DNA from: Fibrobacteraceae bacterium
GTDB taxonomy: Bacteria > Fibrobacterota > Fibrobacteria > Fibrobacterales > Fibrobacteraceae
Length of the DNA: 64,000 nucleotides
Direction: 5' to 3'
NCBI GenBank assembly: GCA_017631885.1
Contig: JAGBSH010000024.1
Coordinates: forward strand, 1 to 64,000
Part shown: positions 28,039-36,465 of the stretch, piece by piece
Layout: every line of letters starts with the position of its first letter
Position numbering within the stretch: position 1 is the first letter of the stretch
Program-made: the position numbers and the translations under genes
The notes under the pieces: model-generated
What the model was told of the DNA's origin: nothing
Database searches by the model: none
What the model saw: the letters and a program-made list of their open reading frames with translations, nothing else

Positions 28039-28100
28039 ACTTATAAAACAGAATTTTTTTTTGATTTACGAAAGAGTGATTTTTTTCTATTCTTGATTCC

Positions 28101-29051
28101 GTGAAAAGAAAAAGTTTAATTTTCCCTTTTTTGTTTCTTTTTTTTGCGCAAGTAGCTTTAGCTGGACTTTCTCCGGAAGCTCCACAAGAATTGCATTGGC
28201 GCGACCAACAATTTGAATACAGAAAAGAAGACCCTTCTGATTCATTAAATAATTTTTCAATTCCAAAATTCGTAGGGGTTGCTTCAACGACTCTTTTGGC
28301 TTATGGGGCGGCCTATTGGCTTATTTTAGACAAAGGCTGGTGGGACGAAGGCAAAACAGATTTTCATTTTGAAAATGATTTTTATTATGCAAAAAATTTA
28401 GACAAATTAGGGCATTTTGCTTCTGGCGTTTTAATGGGGGAATTTTTTTACGAAGGTTACCATTGGGCCGGAGTAAGCGAACGCAATGCTTATCTTTTTG
28501 CAGGGAGTTCTGCTTTTTTAACGCACGTAGCAATAGATATTAAAGATGGTTATTCGCCAGAATGGGGGTTTTCTGTATTTGATGTTTTCTTTGGCACTTT
28601 AGGTGGCTTTTATCCAATGGCAAAACGCTATGTTCCTCTTTTTAAATATTTTGATTTAAAATGGAGTTATTGGATAAACTCAAAAGCTTATTATCGCACT
28701 TCAGACACAGGAATATTTACAGATGATTATGTGAACCAAACTTTCTGGCTTTCGTTAAAGGTTTATCGCATGTTACCTGTAAAAGCAAGAACCTATTACC
28801 CAGAATGGCTAGCATTTGCATTTGGCTTAAGTATTGATGAAGGGCGTTTTACTCATAGTAAAAATGGTGGTTTTAAAAAAGGTCATTATGAAATTTACTT
28901 TGCTTTAGATTATGATTTAGAAGCATTTAAGCCACATTCTCGTTTGGCAAGAACTTTAGTTAAATCTTTAAATTATTTTAAATTGCCTGCTCCGACATTA
29001 CAACTTTATCCAGATTTTAAAATCCATTGGATTTACCCAATAAAGTTCTAG
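28101..29051 (+). CDS. Exported DUF2279-like membrane-associated protein
   Basis: A 316-aa protein with a signal peptide (about residues 1-21, ending VALA). The core has short hydrophobic helices and DKLGHFASGVLMGEFFY, followed by FLTHVAIDIKDGYSPEWGFSVFDVFFGTLGG, the conserved pattern of the YfiM/DUF2279 group, which is predicted to sit in the cell envelope. Function unknown. The start is a GTG with a weak ribosome site, so the exact start is uncertain. It is alone between a terminator and purO. Confidence 0.7.
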   Translation: MKRKSLIFPFLFLFFAQVALAGLSPEAPQELHWRDQQFEYRKEDPSDSLNNFSIPKFVGVASTTLLAYGAAYWLILDKGWWDEGKTDFHFENDFYYAKNLDKLGHFASGVLMGEFFYEGYHWAGVSERNAYLFAGSSAFLTHVAIDIKDGYSPEWGFSVFDVFFGTLGGFYPMAKRYVPLFKYFDLKWSYWINSKAYYRTSDTGIFTDDYVNQTFWLSLKVYRMLPVKARTYYPEWLAFAFGLSIDEGRFTHSKNGGFKKGHYEIYFALDYDLEAFKPHSRLARTLVKSLNYFKLPAPTLQLYPDFKIHWIYPIKF

Positions 29052-29132
29052 TTTAAGCATTTAATATAGAGAAAATACTTTTACAATAAAGTAAAGATTT
29101 TTATCTTTTAACCGTAATTTTTTGGAGGTTTT

Positions 29133-29867
29133 ATGTCTTTTTCAAAAGAAGCTGAATTGAATTTTAGCAATTTGCAAGCGAATGAATACCCAGGTCGCGG
29201 GATTGTTATTGGCACAAGTCCATGTGGTAAATACTTAGCTCAAGTTTATTGGATTATGGGGCGTAGTGAAAATAGTCGCAATCGTATTTTTGTTTTAGAA
29301 GATTCTGGTTTTTTAAAAACGCAAGCATTTGATGAAAGTAAGTGTAGTGACCCACATTTAATCATTTATTACCCAGCAAGACACTTGCCAGGTGTTCATA
29401 TTATAACAAATGGTGACCAGACCGATACAATTTATGAAGGCTTACAAAATGGCCTTTCATTTGAATCTTCTTTAGCTACACGTGAATACGAAGACGATGC
29501 TCCTAATTTTACACCTAGAATTTCAGGCATTGTTTATAAAGATTCTAAAGAAGCTTTGTATAAACTTTCCATTTTAAAAAGCCGTTCTAATTCAGAAGAT
29601 GCTGGTTGTATGCGTTTTACCTATGCTTACGAAAAAGCATTGCCTGGCTTTGGACATTTTATTTCAACTTATCAAGGTAATGGGAATCCTATTCCAAGTT
29701 TTAATGGTGAACCGCAACTTATGCCTATAGAAGAAACGGCTGAAGCAACACTTGAAAAGTATTGGAATGCTTTAAATAGCGATAATAAAGTTTCAATGCT
29801 TGTAAAGTGGGTTGATTTGGAAACATTTGAAGCAAAAACTTTGGTTCGTAACAAATTAGCTCCATGA
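29133..29867 (+). CDS. purO: IMP cyclohydrolase, archaeal (PurO-like) type
   Basis: Closes the purine ring by converting FAICAR to IMP. The 244-aa protein matches the stand-alone IMP cyclohydrolase family first known from archaea: NEYPGRGIVIGTSPCGKYLAQVYWIMGRSENSRNRIF near the N-terminus and EDDAPNFTPRISG at about 126-138, both typical. Bacteria usually use the bifunctional PurH instead, so a separate AICAR transformylase is expected elsewhere in the genome. GGAGG precedes the ATG. It overlaps the following FISUMP gene by four bases. Confidence 0.85.
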   Translation: MSFSKEAELNFSNLQANEYPGRGIVIGTSPCGKYLAQVYWIMGRSENSRNRIFVLEDSGFLKTQAFDESKCSDPHLIIYYPARHLPGVHIITNGDQTDTIYEGLQNGLSFESSLATREYEDDAPNFTPRISGIVYKDSKEALYKLSILKSRSNSEDAGCMRFTYAYEKALPGFGHFISTYQGNGNPIPSFNGEPQLMPIEETAEATLEKYWNALNSDNKVSMLVKWVDLETFEAKTLVRNKLAP

Positions 29868-30352
29868 ATATTGAAGAATTTACAGATACAAGAGATGGAA
29901 GAACGTATTCAATCGTAATGATTGGAGATACTTTGTGGATGGCTGAAAATTTGAATTATGCTTGTCCTGGTTCTTTCTCTTATGAAAATTCTAATCAAAA
30001 TCGAGACAAATACGGATTACTTTATACTTATGAAGCTGCTTTAAATGCTGTTCCTAAGGGTTGGCGTCTCCCAACAAAAAAAGATTGGGAAGAACTTTTT
30101 AAAAATGCTGGTGGCGAAGATGCTGGTTTATTATTAAAAGGTGAATCCTTAGGCTTTAAAGCTCTTTTAGCAGGGTATAGAAATTCTGATGGGATTTTCA
30201 AAGATATTTCTGATAAAGCTTATTTTTGGTCAGCTGAACATTTTGGTTCTTTAGCAGAATATGTTGGCTTGTTAAAAATATCTGATTCTCCACTTCGGTT
30301 ATTTGAATCTGTCCATGCAGCTTGTTCTGTTCGAGCTGTATTTGATGCTTAA
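29864..30352 (+). CDS. FISUMP-domain protein without export signal
   Basis: The 162-aa protein is one Fibrobacter succinogenes major paralogous domain: FTDTRDGRTYSIVMIGDTLWMAENLNYA at about 5-32, KYGLLYTYEAAL at 46-57, PKGWRLPTKKDWEEL at 62-76, then FWSAEH. Members are normally exported or lipidated and have cysteines at the NSWCY..C and CP.GWHLP positions. Here those cysteines are absent (SFSYENSN, VPKGW) and there is no signal peptide, so it is probably cytoplasmic. The ATGA overlap with purO means translational coupling. Function of the domain is unknown. It is the best lineage marker in the window. Confidence 0.88.
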   Translation: MNIEEFTDTRDGRTYSIVMIGDTLWMAENLNYACPGSFSYENSNQNRDKYGLLYTYEAALNAVPKGWRLPTKKDWEELFKNAGGEDAGLLLKGESLGFKALLAGYRNSDGIFKDISDKAYFWSAEHFGSLAEYVGLLKISDSPLRLFESVHAACSVRAVFDA

Positions 30353-30359
30353 AAAAAAT

Positions 30360-30380
30360 CCCGCAGGCTTTGCCTGCGGG
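30360..30380 (+). terminator. Hairpin after the FISUMP gene, exact copy of the dapB terminator stem
   Basis: A 9-bp stem (30360-30368 with 30372-30380) with a TTT loop follows an A8 tract. No T-run directly follows, so it may depend on the second hairpin downstream. Confidence 0.6.
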
Positions 30381-30403
30381 GAACTCTTTATAATACTCTT
30401 CTC

Positions 30404-30429
30404 AAAAAAAGGCCCGAAGGCCTTTTTTT
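30404..30429. terminator. Bidirectional terminator between the FISUMP and RND genes
   Basis: Seven A, GGCC, CGAA loop, GGCC, seven T: a symmetric hairpin that can end transcription from both sides. Confidence 0.85.
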
Positions 30430-30436
30430 ATAGAGT

Positions 30437-33400
30437 CTATTTCTTCTTGACAGTCTTTTTCACTTTAGTGAATAAAGCGTTTGGAAGCCAGAAGAATGTT
30501 GGAATAAGATACATTGTTAAAATTGCAGAAATTAACAAACCACCAATACTTGCAATACCCATTGGTTGCGTTGTTTCAGCACCTTCACCAAGCCCTAAAG
30601 CAAGCGGAACTTGAGCTGCTATAGAAGCAACTGTTGCAAGAACAATTGGAGTAAATTTGTTATTGGCTGCATTTAAAATAGCTGAACGTCTGCCCATTGT
30701 GCCGCTACGCAAAAGTCTGTTAGCTTCATCAAGCAAAAGAATAGCGTTGTTCACCACCACACCAATCAACATAACGATAGCGAAGAATGCGATAATGGAA
30801 AGGCTTTTCCCTGTGATGGCAAGAGCCATAACCACACCGATAGCACCCATCGGAATTGTAGTCATAATGATAAATGGTTGAGCAAAAGATTCAAGGAGAG
30901 CAACAAGAAGAATGTACACCAAAAGGATAGCCATTAAAATAGCCACAACAAATTCTTCCACCATTTCTTTTTGCATATCGGCGTTACCACCAAATCCAAA
31001 TGTCACACCTTCTGGAACATTTTCAATAGCTTGAGTTACTTTGGTAACTTCTGACATGATTTGTCCCGATGTAAAACCTGGAAGCAAGTTCATACTGATT
31101 TGGATAACATAGTTTTTACTTTTACGTAAAAGTTTGGTTGGAGCCATAAAAGATTCTGCTTCAAACAACGCCGTAATTGGTAAATAACCTTTTGGTGTAA
31201 GAATCGGTAAGTTGCGGATTTTTTCAAGTGTATTTCTATCTGCTTCGCGTAAACGAATAAAGATATCATATTCTTCATCATCAATAGGGTCCATATAGCG
31301 AGAAGCTTCGTAGCCAGTAATGTACATGTATGCTGTAGTGGCGGCTTCTTGAAGTGTCATACCATAATCAGCAATAGCTTTTCTGTTAGGAATAAATGCA
31401 ATTTCTGGCTTACCGGCTTCATAACTAGATTTCAATTCAATAACACCATTAACATCAGCAATCTTATCCATAGCTAATTCAGCGGCTCTGACAACTGAAT
31501 CTAAGTTAGTCCCTAATACTTCTAGAGTAACATCACCACGGCTTCCACCTTGCATATTAGAGGCTGATGTACTCTTAATAGAAAGGTAAGCTCCAGGAAT
31601 GTTAGAAAATACCATACGCAAAGAGTCTACAATTTGATCTGTGGAACGGGTTCTACTTTCTCTGTCAACAAGAGTTATGCGTAAAGAACCCTGGTTAACT
31701 GTAGTTAAACCTTGTTCACCACCGATTGAGATGTAGTATTTTTCAAGTTCAGGAATGTCTTTTACTCGACTTTCCATGTCTTTTATAACAGCGTCAGTCT
31801 TATCAAGGTTAGTGCCTACAGGCAATTCTAAAGTAACAACGATAACACCTTCATCTGTTTTTGGCATCATTTCAACAGAGAGGAATTTTGTGGCTAATGT
31901 ATATGTGAAGAATAATAATGCAACTAATGCCCCCATTTGAACGACAAAACCAAATTTAGACAAGCAGAATTTAAGCGTTCCCATATAAGCTTTTTGGACT
32001 AAAGCTAAAAGCATTGGGAAAATTCCAAAGAATTTGCCAAGGATTGATTTCTTTTCGGGGATAAGTTCACCATTAGCGTCTCTCTTACGGGCTTTAAACA
32101 TGTAAGCCGCCATAAGTGGGGTAAGGGTAAATGTAATAAGAAGAGAAACAAATGTTGCAAAGACCATTGTAAGACCAAAGCTTTTAAACATAGACCCGGC
32201 AATGGATTTCATAAAGGCAATAGGCACGAACACACAGACGTTTGTCAAAGTAGAACTCATCACAGCAAGCATGATTTCTGTTGTTCCTTTGAACGCTGCT
32301 TCTTTTGGAGAAAGACCTTCAGCCAAGAATTTATCAATGTTTTCAAGAACGATAATAGCGTTAGTTACAAGCAAACCCGTAGCAGAAGAAAGCGCCATTA
32401 AAGTCATAACGTTAATGGTGAAACCTGCAAAATACATAAATGTAAAGGAACCAATAACAGAAATAGGCATGGTAATTGCTGCAATAAACATGGAACTAAA
32501 ACGTCCAAGGAACAGCAAAAGAATACCAGAAGTCAAGACAATTGCCAAAAGAAGGTTAGTAATAACGTTATTCACGGAATTACGAATGACTTTAGAAGAG
32601 TCATAAACAACACTTAGTTTATAGCCTTCAGGCAAAAGAGCATTGATTTTTTCAAGACGTTGTAAAACACCATCAACTACGTCAATAGTATTAGCGTCAG
32701 TTCTTTTCTTAATAGATAAACCAACAGAATTAATACCATTAAAACGAGAAGCAGAGGAAATTTCTTCAACGGTATCTTTGATAGCGGCGACATCAGACAA
32801 GCGAATCATGCCCTGTGATGTTGGAATTTCCATATTACGAATGTCTTCTAAATTAGCGTATTTAGCAGAAACTCGAACGTTGGTATTTTTATTTTTTCCT
32901 TTTACTTCACCGCCTGGATAGTTCAAGTTAGATGCTTGAATTAATCCCATAACAGTAGTGATTGAAATATTACGTTCTTGTAAAGCATCAGCATCTAATT
33001 CAACAAGAACCTGACGGATTGTACCACCAAAAAGGTCAACGCTAGCCACACCAGGGAGTGAGGAAATTTGTGGTTTTAACAAATCATCGGCACGGGTTCT
33101 GAGTTCTGTAGAAGTACCTGGCCCAGTAAGAGCAAGTTCAATAATGGCTTGGCCATTAATGTCAACTTTAGAAATAACAGGGTCTTCAACAGCATCTGGA
33201 AAATTGATAGCTGTTTGTTCAATTTTATCGCGCATGTCATTGGCGGCCACATCAATATTTACATCCATTTCAAACATTGCAATGAAAATGGCGTAGTTTT
33301 CAAGAGCATAAGCCATGACATAGTCAATACCATCAAGAAGTTCAAGTTGTTCTTCTGTTGGTTTAATTACTGTAGAAACAAGTTCATCTGGGTTAGCACC

Positions 33401-33550
33401 TGTATAAATAACTACAGCAGTAACAACAGGAACTTCAAAATCCGGAAGCAAGTTAACCGGAAGCATTCGATAAGTATAAATACCGAAAACAACGACGGTG
33501 AGAATCACCATGAGCATTGTTATCGGCTTGTAAATACTAGCCTTAATCAC
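30437..33550 (-). CDS. RND-family efflux pump inner-membrane subunit
   Basis: A 1037-aa AcrB/HAE1-like transporter with the standard N-terminal helix (MIKASIYKPITMLMVILTVVVFG), two periplasmic halves and twelve membrane spans. It should expel drugs, dyes or lipids through the TolC-like partner. Odd point: the AcrB proton-relay residues are not conserved. The DD pair of TM4 (407-408 in AcrB) is T396-N397 in GLLVTNAIIVLEN; the TM10 lysine (940) is N934 in VVVNNAILLLDE; the TM11 arginine (971) aligns with a threonine. The gene ends the operon tolC-like, adaptor, pump, all on the minus strand with gaps of about 15 bases. Confidence 0.92.
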   Translation of the reverse strand: MIKASIYKPITMLMVILTVVVFGIYTYRMLPVNLLPDFEVPVVTAVVIYTGANPDELVSTVIKPTEEQLELLDGIDYVMAYALENYAIFIAMFEMDVNIDVAANDMRDKIEQTAINFPDAVEDPVISKVDINGQAIIELALTGPGTSTELRTRADDLLKPQISSLPGVASVDLFGGTIRQVLVELDADALQERNISITTVMGLIQASNLNYPGGEVKGKNKNTNVRVSAKYANLEDIRNMEIPTSQGMIRLSDVAAIKDTVEEISSASRFNGINSVGLSIKKRTDANTIDVVDGVLQRLEKINALLPEGYKLSVVYDSSKVIRNSVNNVITNLLLAIVLTSGILLLFLGRFSSMFIAAITMPISVIGSFTFMYFAGFTINVMTLMALSSATGLLVTNAIIVLENIDKFLAEGLSPKEAAFKGTTEIMLAVMSSTLTNVCVFVPIAFMKSIAGSMFKSFGLTMVFATFVSLLITFTLTPLMAAYMFKARKRDANGELIPEKKSILGKFFGIFPMLLALVQKAYMGTLKFCLSKFGFVVQMGALVALLFFTYTLATKFLSVEMMPKTDEGVIVVTLELPVGTNLDKTDAVIKDMESRVKDIPELEKYYISIGGEQGLTTVNQGSLRITLVDRESRTRSTDQIVDSLRMVFSNIPGAYLSIKSTSASNMQGGSRGDVTLEVLGTNLDSVVRAAELAMDKIADVNGVIELKSSYEAGKPEIAFIPNRKAIADYGMTLQEAATTAYMYITGYEASRYMDPIDDEEYDIFIRLREADRNTLEKIRNLPILTPKGYLPITALFEAESFMAPTKLLRKSKNYVIQISMNLLPGFTSGQIMSEVTKVTQAIENVPEGVTFGFGGNADMQKEMVEEFVVAILMAILLVYILLVALLESFAQPFIIMTTIPMGAIGVVMALAITGKSLSIIAFFAIVMLIGVVVNNAILLLDEANRLLRSGTMGRRSAILNAANNKFTPIVLATVASIAAQVPLALGLGEGAETTQPMGIASIGGLLISAILTMYLIPTFFWLPNALFTKVKKTVKKK

Positions 33551-33563
33551 TTAACAACCTCCG

Positions 33564-34598
33564 TTATTCTACAATAAGAACTTTATCGCTGTCATCTAAT
33601 CTAGACATGCCATCAACAATGACAACGGCATTATCTTCAACCCCACTCTTTATTTGAGTGAAGTTTTCATCAGCAACACCAACTTGTACTAAATTGCGTT
33701 TGGCTTTTCCATCTTCAACAGTCCAAACATAGTTGAGACCATTAGAGTAAATTACGGCGTCGTTTGGAACAGAAACACCTTTTACTACAGCGGTGTTAAT
33801 AGATGCTGCTACAAACATACCTGGTAACAATTGACGATTAGAATTGTTGAATGTGATTTCTACAGGGAAAAAGCGAGTAACAGGGTTAGCGGCCATTGGA
33901 ACGCGTGTCACTTTACCTGTGAGAGTTTTTCCATTCATTTCAACAGTTGCTTTAAGGCCGTTTTTAAACAAGCCAATGTCTTTAGTAGTTACAGAAGAAA
34001 GAGTAAGGATAACTTTGTCAAGTTTTGCTGTTGAGAACATTTTAGAACCAACAGATGGAACTTCTCCTTCATCATACAAAATTTCTGTAACAATACCATC
34101 AGCTGGAGCTAAAACCTGGTTTGCACGGCGCACAGCTTCAAGTTGCATTTTAGAAATACGCAATTGCATTTCTTGTGCTTCAAGATCTTGTTGGGAAACG
34201 CCACCTTTTTCATAGACCTCTTTAAGGCGACGAGTAACATCTTCTTGTAATTTTACAGTTTCTTCAAGTTGTTTTAATTGAATGTTGTCACCTGTATATT
34301 CGAATTCTGCAAGAAGTTGATCTTTCTTTACTTTACTACCAATCTTGACATGGATTTTTTTGATTGGGTCTGAAAGTTTAGCAATGGCTGTTGCTGGTTG
34401 AACACCAGAAATAGCGCCATTAAAAGTACGAACATCATTAAGATCCATTGTGGAAGCTGTTGCTACACGAACAGGTTTTCCTTTTTCTTTTTGAATTTCT
34501 TCCATTGTTGGAGCTCTTTTAACTTCTTCTTTCTGTACACAACCAACGAACAAAAAGGCAAGAGCAGCCAAAGTGATGATTTTAGTGAACTTTTTCAT
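33564..34598 (-). CDS. RND efflux periplasmic adaptor lipoprotein
   Basis: A 344-aa membrane-fusion protein with a lipoprotein signal ending FVGC (C20). It contains a biotinyl-lipoyl-like half motif (AIAKLSDPIKKIHVKIGSKVKKDQLLAEF), a short helical hairpin (about 100-140), the second half motif (LAPADGIVTEILYDEGEVPSVG) and beta-barrel and membrane-proximal domains. It bridges the RND pump and the outer-membrane channel. It lies between those two genes, as usual for three-component efflux operons. Confidence 0.92.
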   Translation of the reverse strand: MKKFTKIITLAALAFLFVGCVQKEEVKRAPTMEEIQKEKGKPVRVATASTMDLNDVRTFNGAISGVQPATAIAKLSDPIKKIHVKIGSKVKKDQLLAEFEYTGDNIQLKQLEETVKLQEDVTRRLKEVYEKGGVSQQDLEAQEMQLRISKMQLEAVRRANQVLAPADGIVTEILYDEGEVPSVGSKMFSTAKLDKVILTLSSVTTKDIGLFKNGLKATVEMNGKTLTGKVTRVPMAANPVTRFFPVEITFNNSNRQLLPGMFVAASINTAVVKGVSVPNDAVIYSNGLNYVWTVEDGKAKRNLVQVGVADENFTQIKSGVEDNAVVIVDGMSRLDDSDKVLIVE

Positions 34599-34612
34599 GT
34601 GTTCCTTTCTCC

Positions 34613-36004
34613 TTAAAATTCTCCGGTGGCCTTAAGCAAGGCGTTATATGCACTATTCCAATTGAGTAATGCATTCATATAGTCTAATTTTGCTGAACGC
34701 AATTCCATTGTTGCATCAAGTAAGTTGAGTTGGGTATCGCGTCCGACTTTATAAGCAGCTTCTGTCAATTCAAAATTTTTCGTAGCTAATTCTACTTGGC
34801 GTTTACGGATGCCAATTTGATTAAAAGCATCATTCAAAGTATTTACAGAAGATTCAATCTGAAGTTTTATACCGCGTTCTGCCGATTCTTTTTGGATTTG
34901 ATTAGAACGTAAGTCTGTTTTTGCCATAGCAACGCTTTCACGTGTCTGCATCCCATTGAAAAGATTCATGGAAACATTTAAATAGACTTGCTTTGAAATG
35001 TTTTCATCCCAATCCGGAGCATCCCATTTGAAAACACGGTTTTGACCATTTTGATAAGTGATTGACCCACCAAGAACAACTGTTGGCTTGTAATCACCTT
35101 TTGCAATATTAATATTTTGTTGGTACATTTGTTCGCTTTCGTTTAATTGTGCTAATTCTTTGCGTTTAGAACGAACAACACTCATAGATGTATCTGGGAT
35201 AGGGAAGTTTTCTACAGTTGGATCACGTAATGTACCAGAAAAACTAGCTTCAGCATTCCATGGAAGTCCCATTGTATTCAAAAGAGCATTTCTAGCTACT
35301 TCTCTATCTTTTTCAGTTTTGGCAAGAGCAGAATTGAGATTGTCTAATTGGATTTCTGCACGAACTGCATCAAGTTCTGTTGCAAGACCGCTAGCTTGAG
35401 CTTGTTTTATGTAATTAATGTGTTCTTCAAGTTGAGCTTTACTTGCTTCAAGAATCTGAAGAGCAGAATCCAAATAAATCATTTGGTCAAAAGCTTGTTC
35501 TACGTCAAAACGAACAGAGATTTTAGCATTTTCTAAAGAAAGTTCATTTACACGACGATAGTGCTTAGCAATTTTTGTGCCTGTTGCCACTTTCCCTTGG
35601 GCATAAAGGATTTGTGTTGCTGTAAGACCAACTTGAGTTCCCCAGCGAAAGCCTTGCATTGCGTTTAATCCATAAGACATAGCATCTAATGTACCTGCAA
35701 GGATTCTTTCATTCGTAGTAGCTGTTTCATCAAGCATTTGACTTATGGCATTACTGGTTTTTACATCAGATACGCCAAAAGTTCTTGCATAAGTAGCACT
35801 GAAGTCTATTTTGGGGTAAGCAGCACCATAAGTTTGAGAAACTTGGGCTTCAGCGGCTTCTAATTTTTGTTCAGCGGATTGAATGTCCGAAGACTTTTCC
35901 AAGGCAATTTTTACAGCTTCTTCCTTGGTGTAAACCTGGGCAGCCCATGCAGGCATAGAAAGCAATGCCAAAAGGACTATCCGTGAGGTTAATGTTTTAT
36001 GCAT
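34613..36004 (-). CDS. TolC-family outer-membrane efflux protein
   Basis: A 463-aa protein with a signal peptide (cleavage after PAWA, about residue 21). It has two repeats of the TolC type: long amphipathic helices with AEAQVSQTYGAAYPKIDFSATY in the first half and KGDYKPTVVLGGSITYQNG in the second, ending RSAKLDYMNALLNWNSAYNALLKATG. It forms the outer-membrane exit duct for the adaptor and RND pump encoded just downstream. First gene of that operon; no dedicated regulator gene is next to it. Confidence 0.92.
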   Translation of the reverse strand: MHKTLTSRIVLLALLSMPAWAAQVYTKEEAVKIALEKSSDIQSAEQKLEAAEAQVSQTYGAAYPKIDFSATYARTFGVSDVKTSNAISQMLDETATTNERILAGTLDAMSYGLNAMQGFRWGTQVGLTATQILYAQGKVATGTKIAKHYRRVNELSLENAKISVRFDVEQAFDQMIYLDSALQILEASKAQLEEHINYIKQAQASGLATELDAVRAEIQLDNLNSALAKTEKDREVARNALLNTMGLPWNAEASFSGTLRDPTVENFPIPDTSMSVVRSKRKELAQLNESEQMYQQNINIAKGDYKPTVVLGGSITYQNGQNRVFKWDAPDWDENISKQVYLNVSMNLFNGMQTRESVAMAKTDLRSNQIQKESAERGIKLQIESSVNTLNDAFNQIGIRKRQVELATKNFELTEAAYKVGRDTQLNLLDATMELRSAKLDYMNALLNWNSAYNALLKATGEF

Positions 36005-36061
36005 TCAATTCTCCTTAAGAATCGACTAAATTATTCCATTTTGCCCCAAATTTAGCAAAAA

Positions 36062-36081
36062 TCCCTAGATTTACCTAGGGA
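36062..36081 (-). terminator. Terminator of the dnaX-ybaB operon
   Basis: TCCCTAG (36062-36068) pairs with CTAGGGA (36075-36081). On the minus strand it is followed by ATTTTTG, 50 bases past the ybaB stop. Confidence 0.7.
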
Positions 36082-36130
36082 GTTTGCTATAATGTCTTGA
36101 TAAAAAGACATATTTAAAGATAAAAGGCTT

Positions 36131-36439
36131 TTACATTAATCCAGGTATTTTCATTCCTTGCGTTAAGTCATTTAAACTAGATTGAGCAGCTTCATCTTTT
36201 TTCTTAATGGCTGAATTCAAAGCGGCCATAACTAAGTCTTCTAATGCTTCAACATCGTCTTTATCTACGGCATCAGGGTTGATTTTTATCATAGTGAGAA
36301 TGCCTTGACCATTAATGGCTACTTTAACCATTCCGCCACCAGCTTCGGCTTCAAATGACTGTGCTTTGAGATTATTTTGAGCTTTAAGCATCTGAGATTG
36401 CATTTTTTGCAAATCTTTGAGCATTTTTTGCATGTTCAT
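36131..36439 (-). CDS. ybaB: YbaB/EbfC nucleoid-associated protein
   Basis: A 102-aa dimeric DNA-binding protein of the YbaB/EbfC family. The N-terminal helix MNMQKMLKDLQKMQSQM, the FEAEAGGGMVKVAINGQG core and the C-terminal helical DDVEALEDLVMAALNSA are typical. It follows dnaX by 26 bases, the conserved dnaX-ybaB(-recR) arrangement found across bacteria; recR is not next here. Confidence 0.93.
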   Translation of the reverse strand: MNMQKMLKDLQKMQSQMLKAQNNLKAQSFEAEAGGGMVKVAINGQGILTMIKINPDAVDKDDVEALEDLVMAALNSAIKKKDEAAQSSLNDLTQGMKIPGLM

Positions 36440-36465
36440 ATTGGTCTCCGTTTTTTATGTAAAAT

